Assembly: GCF_001678495.1 (NCBI RefSeq)
Contig: NZ_JTJL01000003.1
Location: 1 to 64,000, forward strand
Direction: 5' to 3'
From: Gallibacterium salpingitidis
GTDB lineage: Bacteria > Pseudomonadota > Gammaproteobacteria > Enterobacterales > Pasteurellaceae
DNA: 64,000 bases
Made by a program: the position numbers and the translations under genes. Below the pieces are notes generated by a model, which saw only the letters and a list, made by a program, of their open reading frames with translations, did no database searches and was not told the DNA's origin. Each line of letters opens with the position of its first letter. Position 1 is the first letter of the stretch. Of the stretch, positions 29,912 through 38,469 are shown piece by piece.

Positions 29912-30319
29912 TGTTTTATGATGACAGCAACTTTGCCCGCTTAAAGAATTAATAATCGGACAATCTTCACTATCATCACCCGGACATTGTGCTGCTAATG
30001 CCGTTAGTTTTTCCCGCATTTGTTGCAAACGCAAAATTTGCTGATCAATTTCACTGATTTTTGCTAATGTCTGTGCTTTAACATCGGCACTGCGTCGGTG
30101 AGGATTACGATATAAAGACAATAACTGTTCACATTCTGGTAATGAAAAACCAATTTCTCGTGCTTCCCGAATTAAATTTAATGCTTCAATATGCTGCATA
30201 CCATATTGTCGATAACCATTAGCGCTACGGCTCGGTGCACTAATTAATCCTTTATCTTCATAAAAGCGAATCGCTTTCGCCGTTAAATTAGTTAATTTAG
30301 CAACTTCATTAATATACAT
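29897..30319 (-). CDS. cueR: MerR-family copper regulator CueR
   Basis: A 140-residue MerR-type activator. The winged helix starts MYINEVAKLTNLTAKAIRFYEDKGLI, followed by the dimerisation helix and the C-terminal metal loop CPGDDSEDCPIINSL with the two Cys that bind Cu(I) in CueR. A His/Cys tail (CCHHKTSLHD) could add metal affinity. It is divergent from the copper chaperone/ATPase unit, whose promoter carries a matching MerR-type operator. The 3' end overlaps ftsP by 15 bp. Confidence 0.92.
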   Translation of the reverse strand: MYINEVAKLTNLTAKAIRFYEDKGLISAPSRSANGYRQYGMQHIEALNLIREAREIGFSLPECEQLLSLYRNPHRRSADVKAQTLAKISEIDQQILRLQQMREKLTALAAQCPGDDSEDCPIINSLSGQSCCHHKTSLHD

Positions 30320-30328
30320 CTTTTTTCC

Positions 30329-30359
30329 TTGACTCTAACCTTACAGGAAGGTTTATTGT
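30329..30359 (+). promoter_or_regulatory. CueR-controlled copper promoter with 19-bp spacer
   Basis: TTGACT (30329-30334) and TATTGT (30354-30359) are separated by 19 bp, the overlong spacing that MerR-family activators correct. The spacer holds the dyad AACCTTACAGGAAGGTT (30337-30353), like known CueR operators. It faces the copA unit and lies 10-40 bp upstream of cueR. Confidence 0.9.
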
Positions 30360-30411
30360 AGCACCGTTTTTCAAACAAAGAATATTTAGTAATAAATAAG
30401 GAGAAAGAACA

Positions 30412-30795
30412 ATGATTTTACTTAAACTTGCAGATTTATCTTGCCAACATTGTGTAAAAAGTGTCACTAATGCTCTCAACTCAGTTGCTGGTGTACAACA
30501 AGTTAAAGTATCGCTTCATTACGCAAAAGTTGAAGGAGAAGCTAGCGCAGAACAATTAATCCAAGCGGTACAACAAGCTGGTTATCAAGCTGAAATTGCT
30601 ACTGAACCAAGTCAAACTCTCTCACTGTCAGGACTAAACTGCCAACATTGCATTAATAGCGTACGTAATGCGTTAGAAAATTTAACTGATGTTGTCTATG
30701 CCGATGTCGAAAAAACAGCAGCAAAAGTTTATGGTGACGCAAGCACAGAAGCCTTAATTCAAGCTGTCGAACAAGCAGGCTTCTCAGCAAAGTAG
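30412..30795 (+). CDS. Two-HMA copper chaperone (CopZ-like), 0-frame product of the copA unit
   Basis: A 127-residue soluble protein made of two heavy-metal-associated domains (about 1-64 and 66-127), each with a CQHC metal motif (LADLSCQHCVKSV; LSGLNCQHCINSV). It would carry Cu(I) in the cytosol and deliver it to the ATPase. AAGGAG precedes the ATG and a CueR-type promoter lies upstream. It ends GCA-AAG-TAG, immediately followed by an 11-bp stem, and the ATPase continues in the -1 frame without a start codon that would complete its own first HMA domain. It may therefore be the early-terminated product of a frameshifting copA gene, or the front half of a copA broken by a one-base deletion. 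Confidence 0.85.
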   Translation: MILLKLADLSCQHCVKSVTNALNSVAGVQQVKVSLHYAKVEGEASAEQLIQAVQQAGYQAEIATEPSQTLSLSGLNCQHCINSVRNALENLTDVVYADVEKTAAKVYGDASTEALIQAVEQAGFSAK

Positions 30796-30868
30796 CCACT
30801 CAACGTGTTGAAGCGTTCACTACAGCAACACAACACGTTGAACCAAATAAAGAACAAACAACGGCTGT
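30786..30868 (+). promoter_or_regulatory. Putative -1 ribosomal frameshift signal in copA
   Basis: A-site codon AAG in the A-AAG tetramer (30789-30792) is followed by TAG (30793-30795). After 7 nt comes TCAACGTGTTG (30800-30810), perfectly complementary to CAACACGTTGA (30831-30841), with a 20-nt loop. Loop bases ACAGC (30822-30826) could pair with GCTGT (30864-30868) to form a pseudoknot. Confidence 0.6.
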
Positions 30869-33086
30869 TCACCAAGCTGTTACTGCTACAACCCAAGAAC
30901 AAGCTATTGAACAGATTTTTCTGATCAATGGAATGTCTTGTGCTGCTTGTGTAGCCAAAGTTGAAAAAGCGATTAAACAAGTCGCACAAGTCAATGCAGT
31001 ACGCGTTAATCTTGCTGATAATACTGCAACCGTAGTTGGCGGTGATCCACAACAAATCAGCCTTGCCGTTGAGCAAGCTGGCTATCAAGCAGATTTATTA
31101 GAAGATGAAATTACTCGTGCTGAACGTGTCGAACAACAATTCCAACAAGAGATCCAACATAAAATAAAACAGGCTATTGTCGCTCTTGTAGTTGGTTTTG
31201 GTTTAATGTTGGCAATGTGGTTTGACTGGCTACCTCACTATGAAGATTTAGTAGCGAGCAAGCCAATCCACTATCAAGCAATCTATCTTGTAATTAGTTT
31301 GTTTGTGGCACTAGCAATCTATTATTCAGGCAAACACTTTTTTGTACGAGCTTGGATCAACCTATGCCATAAAACTACCTCAATGGATACTTTAGTGGCT
31401 TTGGGGGCATTAACTAGCTTTTTACTTTCATTACTGATTATTGTCTTTCCACAATATTTTACTCAACATCACCTTTACTTGGATTCAGGTTTAATGGTGA
31501 TCGGTTTTGTTAATATCGGTAAGATTTTAGAAAGTCGTGGTAAAAAGTCCGCCAGTAAAGCGCTTTCCGCCTTAATGGATTTACTTCCTAATCAAACTAC
31601 AATTATTGAAAAGGGAGCAAGCAAAGTTATTCCAACCAAGCAGGTTAAAGCCGGGATGCTGATTCAATTGCAAACTGGCGATAAAATTCCTGTCGATGGT
31701 CAACTCAAAGTTGGTGAATTGTGGGTGAATGAAGCAATGCTAACTGGCGAATCACAACCAATCAAAAAAATCATTGGTGATGTAGTTACTGCTGGTACGC
31801 TAGTGAATAATGGCGGTGGGCAGATCGTAGCGACTCAAACAGGACGCAGTACCACGTTAGCACAAATGATCCATACTATCGATCAAGCACAAACTTCTAA
31901 ACCGCAATTAGCGACCTTAGTGGATAAAGTAGCGTCTATCTTTGTTCCTGTCGTTATCTTAATTGCACTATTTACGCTTATAGGTTGGTTAATTGCAGGC
32001 GCGACCTTGAGTGATGCTACTGTTGCAGCAATTTCAGTATTGGTTATATCTTGCCCTTGTGCTTTAGGTTTAGCAATTCCAATGTCGATCATTGTTGGTA
32101 CCGGACAAGCTGCTAAATTTGGTATTTTGGTAAAAGAGGCTAACGGCTTACAGCAATTAAGCAAAGTAAAACGGATCTTCTTTGATAAAACAGGCACATT
32201 AACCACTGGTAAAACAGCAGTTACCGCACTTTGGCAACAAGATCCGCAAAGTATTGCGATTGCCGCAAGTATTGAGCAACAAATGGTACATCCATTAGCT
32301 GATGCCATTATTCAATTTGCCAAACAACATCAACTTGATTTATGCCAAGTTGATACAGCTAACATTATTGCTGGTAAAGGTTTGCAAGCAATGGTCAATC
32401 AGCAACAATGGTCATTAGGCAGTTTACGTTTTATGCAAGAATTAACTGTTGATATCGAAGCTGCCCAATCCTTTATTCAACAACAATTAGCAAATGCGGC
32501 AAGCCTTGTTTTCTTAGCTAAAGATAAGCAACTAGTAAATATTTTTGCAGTGAGCGATCAAATCAAAGATGATGCACTTGAATCTTTAAAACGGTTAACC
32601 ACAATGGGAATTGAAACCGTAATGCTGACTGGCGATAACCAACAAACAGCGAATGCTTTTGCACAACGTTTAGGTATTACGCAAGTCATTGCTCAAGCAA
32701 CACCACAAGAAAAAGCTGATCATATCCAGCAAAGTAGCGAAAACACTACTACTGCAATGGTGGGTGATGGCATAAATGATGCGCAAGCTTTCGTAATGGC
32801 AAATGTTTCTATTGCAATGGGAAATGGCGCTAAAGTTTCAATGGAAACTGCAGATTTAACTCTGCTTAATACACATCTGCAAACCTTAGTGAATGCAATT
32901 AACATCGCTAATGCTATTTTCAGTAATATTAAGCTAAGTCTATTTTTTGCTTTTTTCTATAACATTATCTTAATTCCGATTGCTGCTTTGGGTTTACTCA
33001 ATCCCATGTGGGCAGCATTAGCAATGGCTTGCAGCTCTGTAACCGTTGTAATTAATGCCAATAGGTTACGTCATTTCCATATATAA
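30789..33086 (+). CDS. copA: Copper-exporting P1B-type ATPase CopA (body, -1 frame)
   Basis: The conventional ATG at 30933 gives 717 residues but lies inside the GMSCAAC metal motif and cuts off the first strand of its HMA domain. The frame is open further upstream to the overlap with the chaperone gene, encoding a Thr/Gln/Glu-rich linker then AIEQIFLINGMSCAAC. Fused by a -1 shift the product is 891 residues with three HMA domains. ATPase motifs are all present: the CPC metal motif SCPCALGLA, phosphorylation site FDKTGTLT, the HP motif QMVHPLAD, MLTGDNQQT and MVGDGINDAQA. It exports Cu(I) from the cytosol. A perfect Haemophilus-type uptake core lies at 32223-32231. Confidence 0.92.
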   Translation, partial: KVATQRVEAFTTATQHVEPNKEQTTAVHQAVTATTQEQAIEQIFLINGMSCAACVAKVEKAIKQVAQVNAVRVNLADNTATVVGGDPQQISLAVEQAGYQADLLEDEITRAERVEQQFQQEIQHKIKQAIVALVVGFGLMLAMWFDWLPHYEDLVASKPIHYQAIYLVISLFVALAIYYSGKHFFVRAWINLCHKTTSMDTLVALGALTSFLLSLLIIVFPQYFTQHHLYLDSGLMVIGFVNIGKILESRGKKSASKALSALMDLLPNQTTIIEKGASKVIPTKQVKAGMLIQLQTGDKIPVDGQLKVGELWVNEAMLTGESQPIKKIIGDVVTAGTLVNNGGGQIVATQTGRSTTLAQMIHTIDQAQTSKPQLATLVDKVASIFVPVVILIALFTLIGWLIAGATLSDATVAAISVLVISCPCALGLAIPMSIIVGTGQAAKFGILVKEANGLQQLSKVKRIFFDKTGTLTTGKTAVTALWQQDPQSIAIAASIEQQMVHPLADAIIQFAKQHQLDLCQVDTANIIAGKGLQAMVNQQQWSLGSLRFMQELTVDIEAAQSFIQQQLANAASLVFLAKDKQLVNIFAVSDQIKDDALESLKRLTTMGIETVMLTGDNQQTANAFAQRLGITQVIAQATPQEKADHIQQSSENTTTAMVGDGINDAQAFVMANVSIAMGNGAKVSMETADLTLLNTHLQTLVNAINIANAIFSNIKLSLFFAFFYNIILIPIAALGLLNPMWAALAMACSSVTVVINANRLRHFHI

Positions 33087-33091
33087 AATAT

Positions 33092-33130
33092 AACTACTCT
33101 CTTACACTGGTTAAGAGAGTAGTTTATTAA
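33092..33130 (+). terminator. Terminator after copA
   Basis: AACTACTCTCTTA / TAAGAGAGTAGTT is a perfect 13-bp stem with a 7-nt loop, followed by TATTAA. Confidence 0.75.
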
Positions 33131-33240
33131 ATGAGAACTCCTCTCAATTACTTTTACTTTCCTTTACAGAATAAGCCTTGCATTTTCATCAAAATAGGCA
33201 TAGTTTAATTGCCCTTAATTACTATACGTGAGGAAATCTT

Positions 33241-34311
33241 ATGTCTAAATCATTGAAAAATATCAATAAAATCACTTTAGCCTTATCTGCTTATGCAATT
33301 GCTACCTTAGCCAATGCAGATATACTTACCTCTGTTCGCCCATTAGGTTTTATCGCTTCTTCCATTGCTGATGGAGTGACCCAAACACAAATATTAGTGC
33401 CTGCTGGTGCTTCTCCTCACGATTACAGTTTAAAACCATCTGATGTTAAACGTGTTCGTGATGCTGAATTTGTGCTATGGGTGGGAAAAGATATCGATGC
33501 TTTTTTAGCGAAATCAATTGAAAAACGTGATGCCAAAACTGTACTAACTATTAGTGATATCAAAGGTCTTGACGCATTACTTGGTGAAACTTCTGCTCAC
33601 CACCACGATCATGACCATGAACACGGGCATGAGCATGAACACAGCCATGCTGACCATGACCATGACCACGACCACGCTGACCACGACCACGACCACGCTG
33701 ACCACGATCATGCAGATCACGACCACGAACATGAACATGAACATGAACATGAACATGAACATGAACATGAACATGAACATGGCCATGGTGAATTAGAACA
33801 AGATTGGCACGTGTGGTTCTCACCAAAAATTAGTCAGCTTGTCGCAGAACAATTAGCAGAACAACTTATTCAACACTACCCTCAACAAAAAGATAAAATC
33901 ACCGCTAACCTAAACGAATTCAAACAACAACTAACAGCAAAGAATAACCAAATTAGCCAACAACTAAGCCAATTCAAAGATAAAGGTTTCTATGTATTCC
34001 ACGACGCCTATCGCTATTTTGAAAACGCTTATGGCTTAAAACAAACTGGTTATTTCACTATTAATCCATTAATTGCCCCTGGCGCTAAAAAATTAGCAGA
34101 AATTAAAGAAGAGATCACTGAACATAAAGTGCAATGCTTATTTGCTGAACCTCAATTCACACCAAAAGTGATAGAAAGTTTACAAAAAAGTACTAAAGTT
34201 AATGTTGGACAACTCGACCCTATGGGTGAAAAAGTAGCTTTAGGAAAAGGCTCTTATAGTGCATTCTTACAACAAATCGCTAATGATTTTAGTGGGTGTT
34301 TGAAAAAATAA
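33241..34311 (+). CDS. znuA: Zinc ABC transporter binding protein ZnuA
   Basis: A 356-residue periplasmic zinc-binding protein of the cluster A-I family. A signal peptide (residues 1-26) precedes DILTSVRPLGFIASSIADG. Zn ligands expected from homologues are His in GASPHDYSLKP near 60, WHVWFSP near 190 and VFHDAYRYFENAYG near 257. A flexible loop (about 120-184) is extraordinarily rich in His, Asp and Glu, larger than usual for the family, and includes nine copies of the hexanucleotide GAACAT (33727-33780). No znuB or znuC is adjacent, so the permease and ATPase must lie elsewhere. It has its own 5' region and a strong terminator. Confidence 0.94.
   Translation: MSKSLKNINKITLALSAYAIATLANADILTSVRPLGFIASSIADGVTQTQILVPAGASPHDYSLKPSDVKRVRDAEFVLWVGKDIDAFLAKSIEKRDAKTVLTISDIKGLDALLGETSAHHHDHDHEHGHEHEHSHADHDHDHDHADHDHDHADHDHADHDHEHEHEHEHEHEHEHEHEHGHGELEQDWHVWFSPKISQLVAEQLAEQLIQHYPQQKDKITANLNEFKQQLTAKNNQISQQLSQFKDKGFYVFHDAYRYFENAYGLKQTGYFTINPLIAPGAKKLAEIKEEITEHKVQCLFAEPQFTPKVIESLQKSTKVNVGQLDPMGEKVALGKGSYSAFLQQIANDFSGCLKK
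33727..33780 (+). repeat. Hexanucleotide microsatellite (GAACAT)9 in znuA
   Basis: Nine exact tandem copies encode a Glu-His run. The unit is six bases, so slippage changes loop length without breaking the frame. GACCAC/GACCACGCT repeats of Asp-His codons flank it on the 5' side (about 33650-33726). Confidence 0.92.
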
Positions 34312-34316
34312 AAAAA

Positions 34317-34349
34317 GAAACTGCACCTGAATCCCTAAGGTGCAGTTTC
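34317..34349. terminator. Bidirectional terminator, znuA / threonate operon
   Basis: GAAACTGCACCT / AGGTGCAGTTTC, a perfect 12-bp stem with a 9-nt loop and A-runs upstream, between convergent genes. Confidence 0.85.
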
Positions 34350-34371
34350 ACTCATTCATCTAATAATGATT

Positions 34372-35727
34372 TTACGCCACAATAAACCACATTAAACAAA
34401 CAATTAAGAAACCAAATGTTCCATAAATTGTCGTTAAAATTGTCCACGTTTTTAACCCTTGTGATACAGAAATACCAAAGAATTTAGTCCATACCCAGAA
34501 TAAAGAGTCATTAACATGGGAAAGTGTCATCGAACCTGCACCAATCGCAGCAGTAAGTAATGCAATTTGGATATCGCTATACTGTGCAGCTGCAATTGCT
34601 GGAGCAAGAATCGTTGCTGTAGTAATAATTGCTACTGTTGCTGAACCTTGAGCTGCTCGCAATAATGCTGACAAAATAAATGCTAATGCTAATACAGGTA
34701 ATCCAGTACTCGCTAATACATCAGATAATGCCTTACCAACACCACTTGCATCCAACACTTTACCAAACATACCACCAGCACCAGTAATAAGGATAATACC
34801 CGCAATTGGTGCTAATGCAGAATTAAGGATTTCTTCTAATCTTACTTTATTCCAACCACGACGAATACCTAACACATAAGAAGATAAACATACAGCGAAT
34901 AGTAATGCAAATGGTGAACTACCAATCATACTGAAAATCTCTCTTATAACATTTCCTTTAGGTAAAGTAGTTGCTGTTACTGTTCCTAACATAATTAACA
35001 CTAGTGGTGTTACAATCATTGTTAATACTGTGCCAAATTTTGGTAAGCCACTTGCATCTTGTGCTAATTGTTTTTGATATTGGATGAGATCTGTTGATGC
35101 TGGAATATCAACAAAGACACGATCTGTAAAAAATGGAATAAATAATTGTCCTAAAAGATATGCTGGGAAAGCTGCAACTAAACCTAAACCTAATACAAGT
35201 CCAACATCAGCATTTAATACTTGAGCTCCTGCTACTACTCCTGGATGTGGTGGTAAGAAAACATGTACAGTTAGCATAGACAAACCGATTGGTAATGCAT
35301 AAACCAACATATTTCCACCAATTCTTCTTGCAACACTAAAAATAATTGGAATTAATACAATAAAGCCAACATCTACGAATACAGGAATACCAAAAATAAA
35401 TCCTGTCATACCCAAAGCAAATGCAGCTTTTTTTGCACCAAATTTATCAAGCAACCAGGATGCTAATACATCTGCACCATTTGATTTTTCAATAATTTTC
35501 CCTAGCATCGCACCTAAACCAACTATTAATGCCACGCTACCTAATGTATTTCCCATTCCTGAGATCAAAGTTGGAATAACTTTGCTCATTGGAATGCCAG
35601 CGCTTAGTGCAACTGCAATACTCACTAAACCTAAAGCAAGGAATGGATGGACTTTTCCTTTAATCATAATAGTAAGTAACGCAATAACACTTACAATACC
35701 TATCAAAATTAGCATTTCGTTTGACAT
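34372..35727 (-). CDS. GntP-family permease, probable L-threonate transporter
   Basis: A 451-residue inner-membrane transporter with about 12-14 helices of the gluconate:H+ symporter (GntP) family. HVFLPPHPGVVAGAQVLNADVG near residue 155 and GAGSMTLSHVNDSLFWVWTKFFGIS near residue 395 are family landmarks. It is the last gene of the tetronate operon, following otnI after 88 bp, and the equivalent H. influenzae cluster also carries a GntP-type gene. Import of L-threonate or a related four-carbon sugar acid is inferred from this context. Confidence 0.88.
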   Translation of the reverse strand: MSNEMLILIGIVSVIALLTIMIKGKVHPFLALGLVSIAVALSAGIPMSKVIPTLISGMGNTLGSVALIVGLGAMLGKIIEKSNGADVLASWLLDKFGAKKAAFALGMTGFIFGIPVFVDVGFIVLIPIIFSVARRIGGNMLVYALPIGLSMLTVHVFLPPHPGVVAGAQVLNADVGLVLGLGLVAAFPAYLLGQLFIPFFTDRVFVDIPASTDLIQYQKQLAQDASGLPKFGTVLTMIVTPLVLIMLGTVTATTLPKGNVIREIFSMIGSSPFALLFAVCLSSYVLGIRRGWNKVRLEEILNSALAPIAGIILITGAGGMFGKVLDASGVGKALSDVLASTGLPVLALAFILSALLRAAQGSATVAIITTATILAPAIAAAQYSDIQIALLTAAIGAGSMTLSHVNDSLFWVWTKFFGISVSQGLKTWTILTTIYGTFGFLIVCLMWFIVA

Positions 35728-35758
35728 AGAATCACCTTAAAATTGGCGTAAATGTTCC

Positions 35759-35785
35759 CTGTACAGCTCTAAAAGAGCTGTACAG
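35759..35785 (-). other. Intercistronic perfect hairpin
   Basis: CTGTACAGCTCT / AGAGCTGTACAG is a perfect 12-bp stem with loop AAA between otnI and the permease gene. No T-run follows on the coding strand, so mRNA processing or 3'-end protection is more likely than termination. Confidence 0.6.
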
Positions 35786-35815
35786 ACTCTGTTTATTGTT
35801 GAGAAATTTTAAAAA

Positions 35816-36598
35816 TTATCGATTCTTATACTTTTCAAACCACACTAACCCATCCTCAGTTTTTCCGCGTGGGTTATACTCACAACCAACCCAACCGTCA
35901 TAACCGATTTCATCAAGTTTATTGAATATATGGGTATAGTTAATTTCACCTTCGTCAGGCTCATGGCGATCTGGGACAGAAGCGATTTGGATATGACCTA
36001 ATTTAGCTTTTACATCATCTGTAATACGAGTTAAATTTCCTTCTACAATTTGAGCGTGGAAATAATCTAATTGAACAAAAACATTATCGCGGTCAATCAA
36101 ATCAATTAGCTCTAATGTCTGATATTGGCTGGCATAAAGATAATTTGGTTTTACTGCAGCACTTAATGCTTCTAACATGACATTAATACCATGTGGTTTA
36201 AATTTGTCTGCAGCATAGCGAACATTATCAATAAAAGTTTGTTTATACTTCGCATACTCTTTTGGATCTGGTACCACACCAGCCATGACTAGTACACTTG
36301 GACACTCTAATGCAATCGCATATTCCAATGCACGATCAATGTCACGATGACTTTCTGCTTCACGACCCGGAATTGCAGACACACCCCATTCACCCGCAGC
36401 AACATTACCTGGCGCTGTATTGAATAACACTTGTTTCAAACCATATTGATCCAATTTTGCTTTTAACTCTGCCGCTGGATATTCATATGGGAAAAGGTAT
36501 TCCACATATTTAAATCCGGCTTTCGCCGCAGCTTCAAAACGATCTAAAAAAGGAACTTCGGTAAACATCATTGATAAATTAGCAGCAAATTTAGGCAT
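35816..36598 (-). CDS. otnI: 2-oxo-tetronate isomerase OtnI
   Basis: A 260-residue TIM-barrel enzyme of the hydroxypyruvate isomerase/xylose-isomerase-like family. [21 protein letters not shown] opens the first strand; metal-binding acidic residues are expected in MLEALSA near 143, [13 protein letters not shown] near 177 and VGCEYNP near 240. OtnI interconverts 2-oxo- and 3-oxo-tetronates between LtnD and OtnK. It lies two bases after otnC. The family name comes from experimental work that included the H. influenzae enzyme; here it is assigned by family and context. Confidence 0.9.
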   Translation of the reverse strand: MPKFAANLSMMFTEVPFLDRFEAAAKAGFKYVEYLFPYEYPAAELKAKLDQYGLKQVLFNTAPGNVAAGEWGVSAIPGREAESHRDIDRALEYAIALECPSVLVMAGVVPDPKEYAKYKQTFIDNVRYAADKFKPHGINVMLEALSAAVKPNYLYASQYQTLELIDLIDRDNVFVQLDYFHAQIVEGNLTRITDDVKAKLGHIQIASVPDRHEPDEGEINYTHIFNKLDEIGYDGWVGCEYNPRGKTEDGLVWFEKYKNR

Positions 36599-36600
36599 CT

Positions 36601-37233
36601 CTATTTCCCCCTATTTTTCAAATCATTCACTTCTGCATCAGTGAGATAGCGAATGTTTTGTGCTTGTAAAATAAACATTAATTTTGCGGTTTCTTCTAAC
36701 TCTTCACTATTATCAACAGCATCCTGTAAATCACTGCCACAAACGACAACGCCATGATTTGCTAATAAAAATGCCTTCCCTTCGTGTGCTTTTGCCGCTA
36801 AATCACGACCAATTTCCGCCGCACCTGGGCGATAATATGGAATCACAGGCAAACGACCAACGCGCATCACGTAATAAGGTGTAAACGCTTTAATCGCATT
36901 GTCATAATCAAGATCAGCTTTGCAGGACAACGCCGTTAAATAAGTAGAATGTAAATGTACAATCGCATTACACTCTGGTTTCTTTTGATATAACGCTAAA
37001 TGAAAGAAATACTCTTTTGATGGTTTCTTACCGCTTAATACATTGCCATCCGCATCAATTACTGAGAGATCTTCTTCTTTTAAACGTCCAAGAGAAGAAC
37101 CGGTTGGTGTCACCAGAAAACGATTATCATCGAGTCGAACTGAGATATTACCTGCACCGCCAACGCTAAAACCACGTTCAAATAATGAACGAGAAAGTTG
37201 GACTAATTGTTGTTTAACAGCTTGTTCGTTCAT
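36601..37233 (-). CDS. otnC: 3-oxo-tetronate 4-phosphate decarboxylase OtnC
   Basis: A 210-residue class II aldolase/adducin-family enzyme. [18 protein letters not shown] near residue 25 and the metal-binding histidines in [14 protein letters not shown] near 92 and [11 protein letters not shown] near 153 are visible. OtnC converts 3-oxo-tetronate 4-phosphate to dihydroxyacetone phosphate and CO2, the last step of the pathway. Its ATG overlaps the otnK stop (ATGA), so translation is coupled. Confidence 0.92.
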   Translation of the reverse strand: MNEQAVKQQLVQLSRSLFERGFSVGGAGNISVRLDDNRFLVTPTGSSLGRLKEEDLSVIDADGNVLSGKKPSKEYFFHLALYQKKPECNAIVHLHSTYLTALSCKADLDYDNAIKAFTPYYVMRVGRLPVIPYYRPGAAEIGRDLAAKAHEGKAFLLANHGVVVCGSDLQDAVDNSEELEETAKLMFILQAQNIRYLTDAEVNDLKNRGK

Positions 37234-38468
37234 TGCATCATCTCCTGTGCTTGACTAAAGAAGCCCTCTTTTCCAAAATTACCTGACTTCAATGCAAGAT
37301 AAATTGGTGCATCTAACGCTGCCAACCAAGGTACACCCGGTGCAATTTGTTTACCAATACGGAAACCTTTAAAACCGAGTTGTTGCACTACAATACTTGA
37401 GGTTTCACCACCAGCAGTGATAAAGTTGGTTACACCATAATCACGTAATCTTGCCGCCAATTGTGCAAAAGTTTCCTCAATGGCTTTACTTGCTGTATCA
37501 GCACCAAATTGTTGCTGAATTTGTTTTAGCTGTTCAGGCGGAACAGTGGCATAAACAAGCGGAGCATATTGATCATTCAAATGTGCAACTACCCAAGAAA
37601 ATAGCTCTTCAACATAATTATCTTGACTTAAGCATTGGCTAACATCTAACCATTTAGTTGCAGCTTTTTGTTGATAATCAGCTACTTGTTTATTCGTCAT
37701 CACCGAACAAGAACCAGATAAAATGACGGTTTTACCTTTTGCCGGCACAAAAGCTTGATGTTGTTTTCCTTGTACCTGATGTTGCGCCATATAAGCAGCT
37801 AACCCAGAACCACCAGTAACTAATTTCATATCATCTACGGCTTGTGCTAACACATCGAGTTGTGAATTATCTACTGCATCTACTACGGCATAGCGATAGC
37901 CTTGTTGTTTTAATTGTGCAAAACAACGTTTTACATTTTCAGCACCTTTAATTACCTCTGCATATGGCACTAATCCTGTTTTTCCTTTCGCTTGGCGATC
38001 CATCAAACGTAATAAATTGGCATCTGTCATTGGTGTAATTGGGTGGTTTTGCATACCTGACTCATTCAACAAAACTTGTCCCACAAATAAATAGCCATTA
38101 AAAATGGTACGTCCATTCACTGGTAATGCAGGTGTAATAATGGTGAAATCTTCTTTTAATTCATCTAATAAAGCATCTGTTACAGGCCCAATATTCCCTT
38201 CCGCTGTACTATCAAAAGTTGAGCAATATTTGAAATAAAACTGTGTCGCACCATTTTTTTGCAACCAATGTAATGCTGCTAAAGATTGTTGAATAGCTTC
38301 TTTCACAGGGTTTGAGCGTGATTTCAAGCTGATAACAATCGCGTCTACTTCTTCCTCTAATACCCCATTCGGTACACCATTCATTTGTACTGTTCGCAAG
38401 CCGTTTTCTACTAGAAAACTGGCAATATCACTTGCCCCAGTAAAATCATCTGCGATAACACCTAACAT
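37230..38468 (-). CDS. otnK: 3-oxo-tetronate kinase OtnK
   Basis: A 412-residue kinase of the four-carbon acid sugar kinase family (DUF1537). MLGVIADDFTGASDIASFLVENG at the start contains the substrate-binding DDFTGA motif; VILSGSCSVMTNKQV near 258 and ITAGGETSSIVV near 350 form the nucleotide-binding half. The start at 38468 was chosen because AGGAG lies seven bases upstream and the conserved sequence begins there; it starts one base past the ltnD stop. It phosphorylates 3-oxo-tetronate at C4. Confidence 0.92.
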   Translation of the reverse strand: MLGVIADDFTGASDIASFLVENGLRTVQMNGVPNGVLEEEVDAIVISLKSRSNPVKEAIQQSLAALHWLQKNGATQFYFKYCSTFDSTAEGNIGPVTDALLDELKEDFTIITPALPVNGRTIFNGYLFVGQVLLNESGMQNHPITPMTDANLLRLMDRQAKGKTGLVPYAEVIKGAENVKRCFAQLKQQGYRYAVVDAVDNSQLDVLAQAVDDMKLVTGGSGLAAYMAQHQVQGKQHQAFVPAKGKTVILSGSCSVMTNKQVADYQQKAATKWLDVSQCLSQDNYVEELFSWVVAHLNDQYAPLVYATVPPEQLKQIQQQFGADTASKAIEETFAQLAARLRDYGVTNFITAGGETSSIVVQQLGFKGFRIGKQIAPGVPWLAALDAPIYLALKSGNFGKEGFFSQAQEMMQ

Positions 38469-38469
38469 C

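Noticed and set aside
30933-33086. ATG 30933 as the real start of a separate copA gene
   Set aside because: It falls within the metal-binding GMSCAAC motif, lacks a ribosome binding site, and would delete the first strand of a domain whose code is intact just upstream.
33554-33826. Met/Thr- or Val/His-repeat open frames on both strands over znuA
   Set aside because: They are frame shadows of the GAACAT and GACCAC repeats; only the znuA frame has a signal peptide and a conserved fold.
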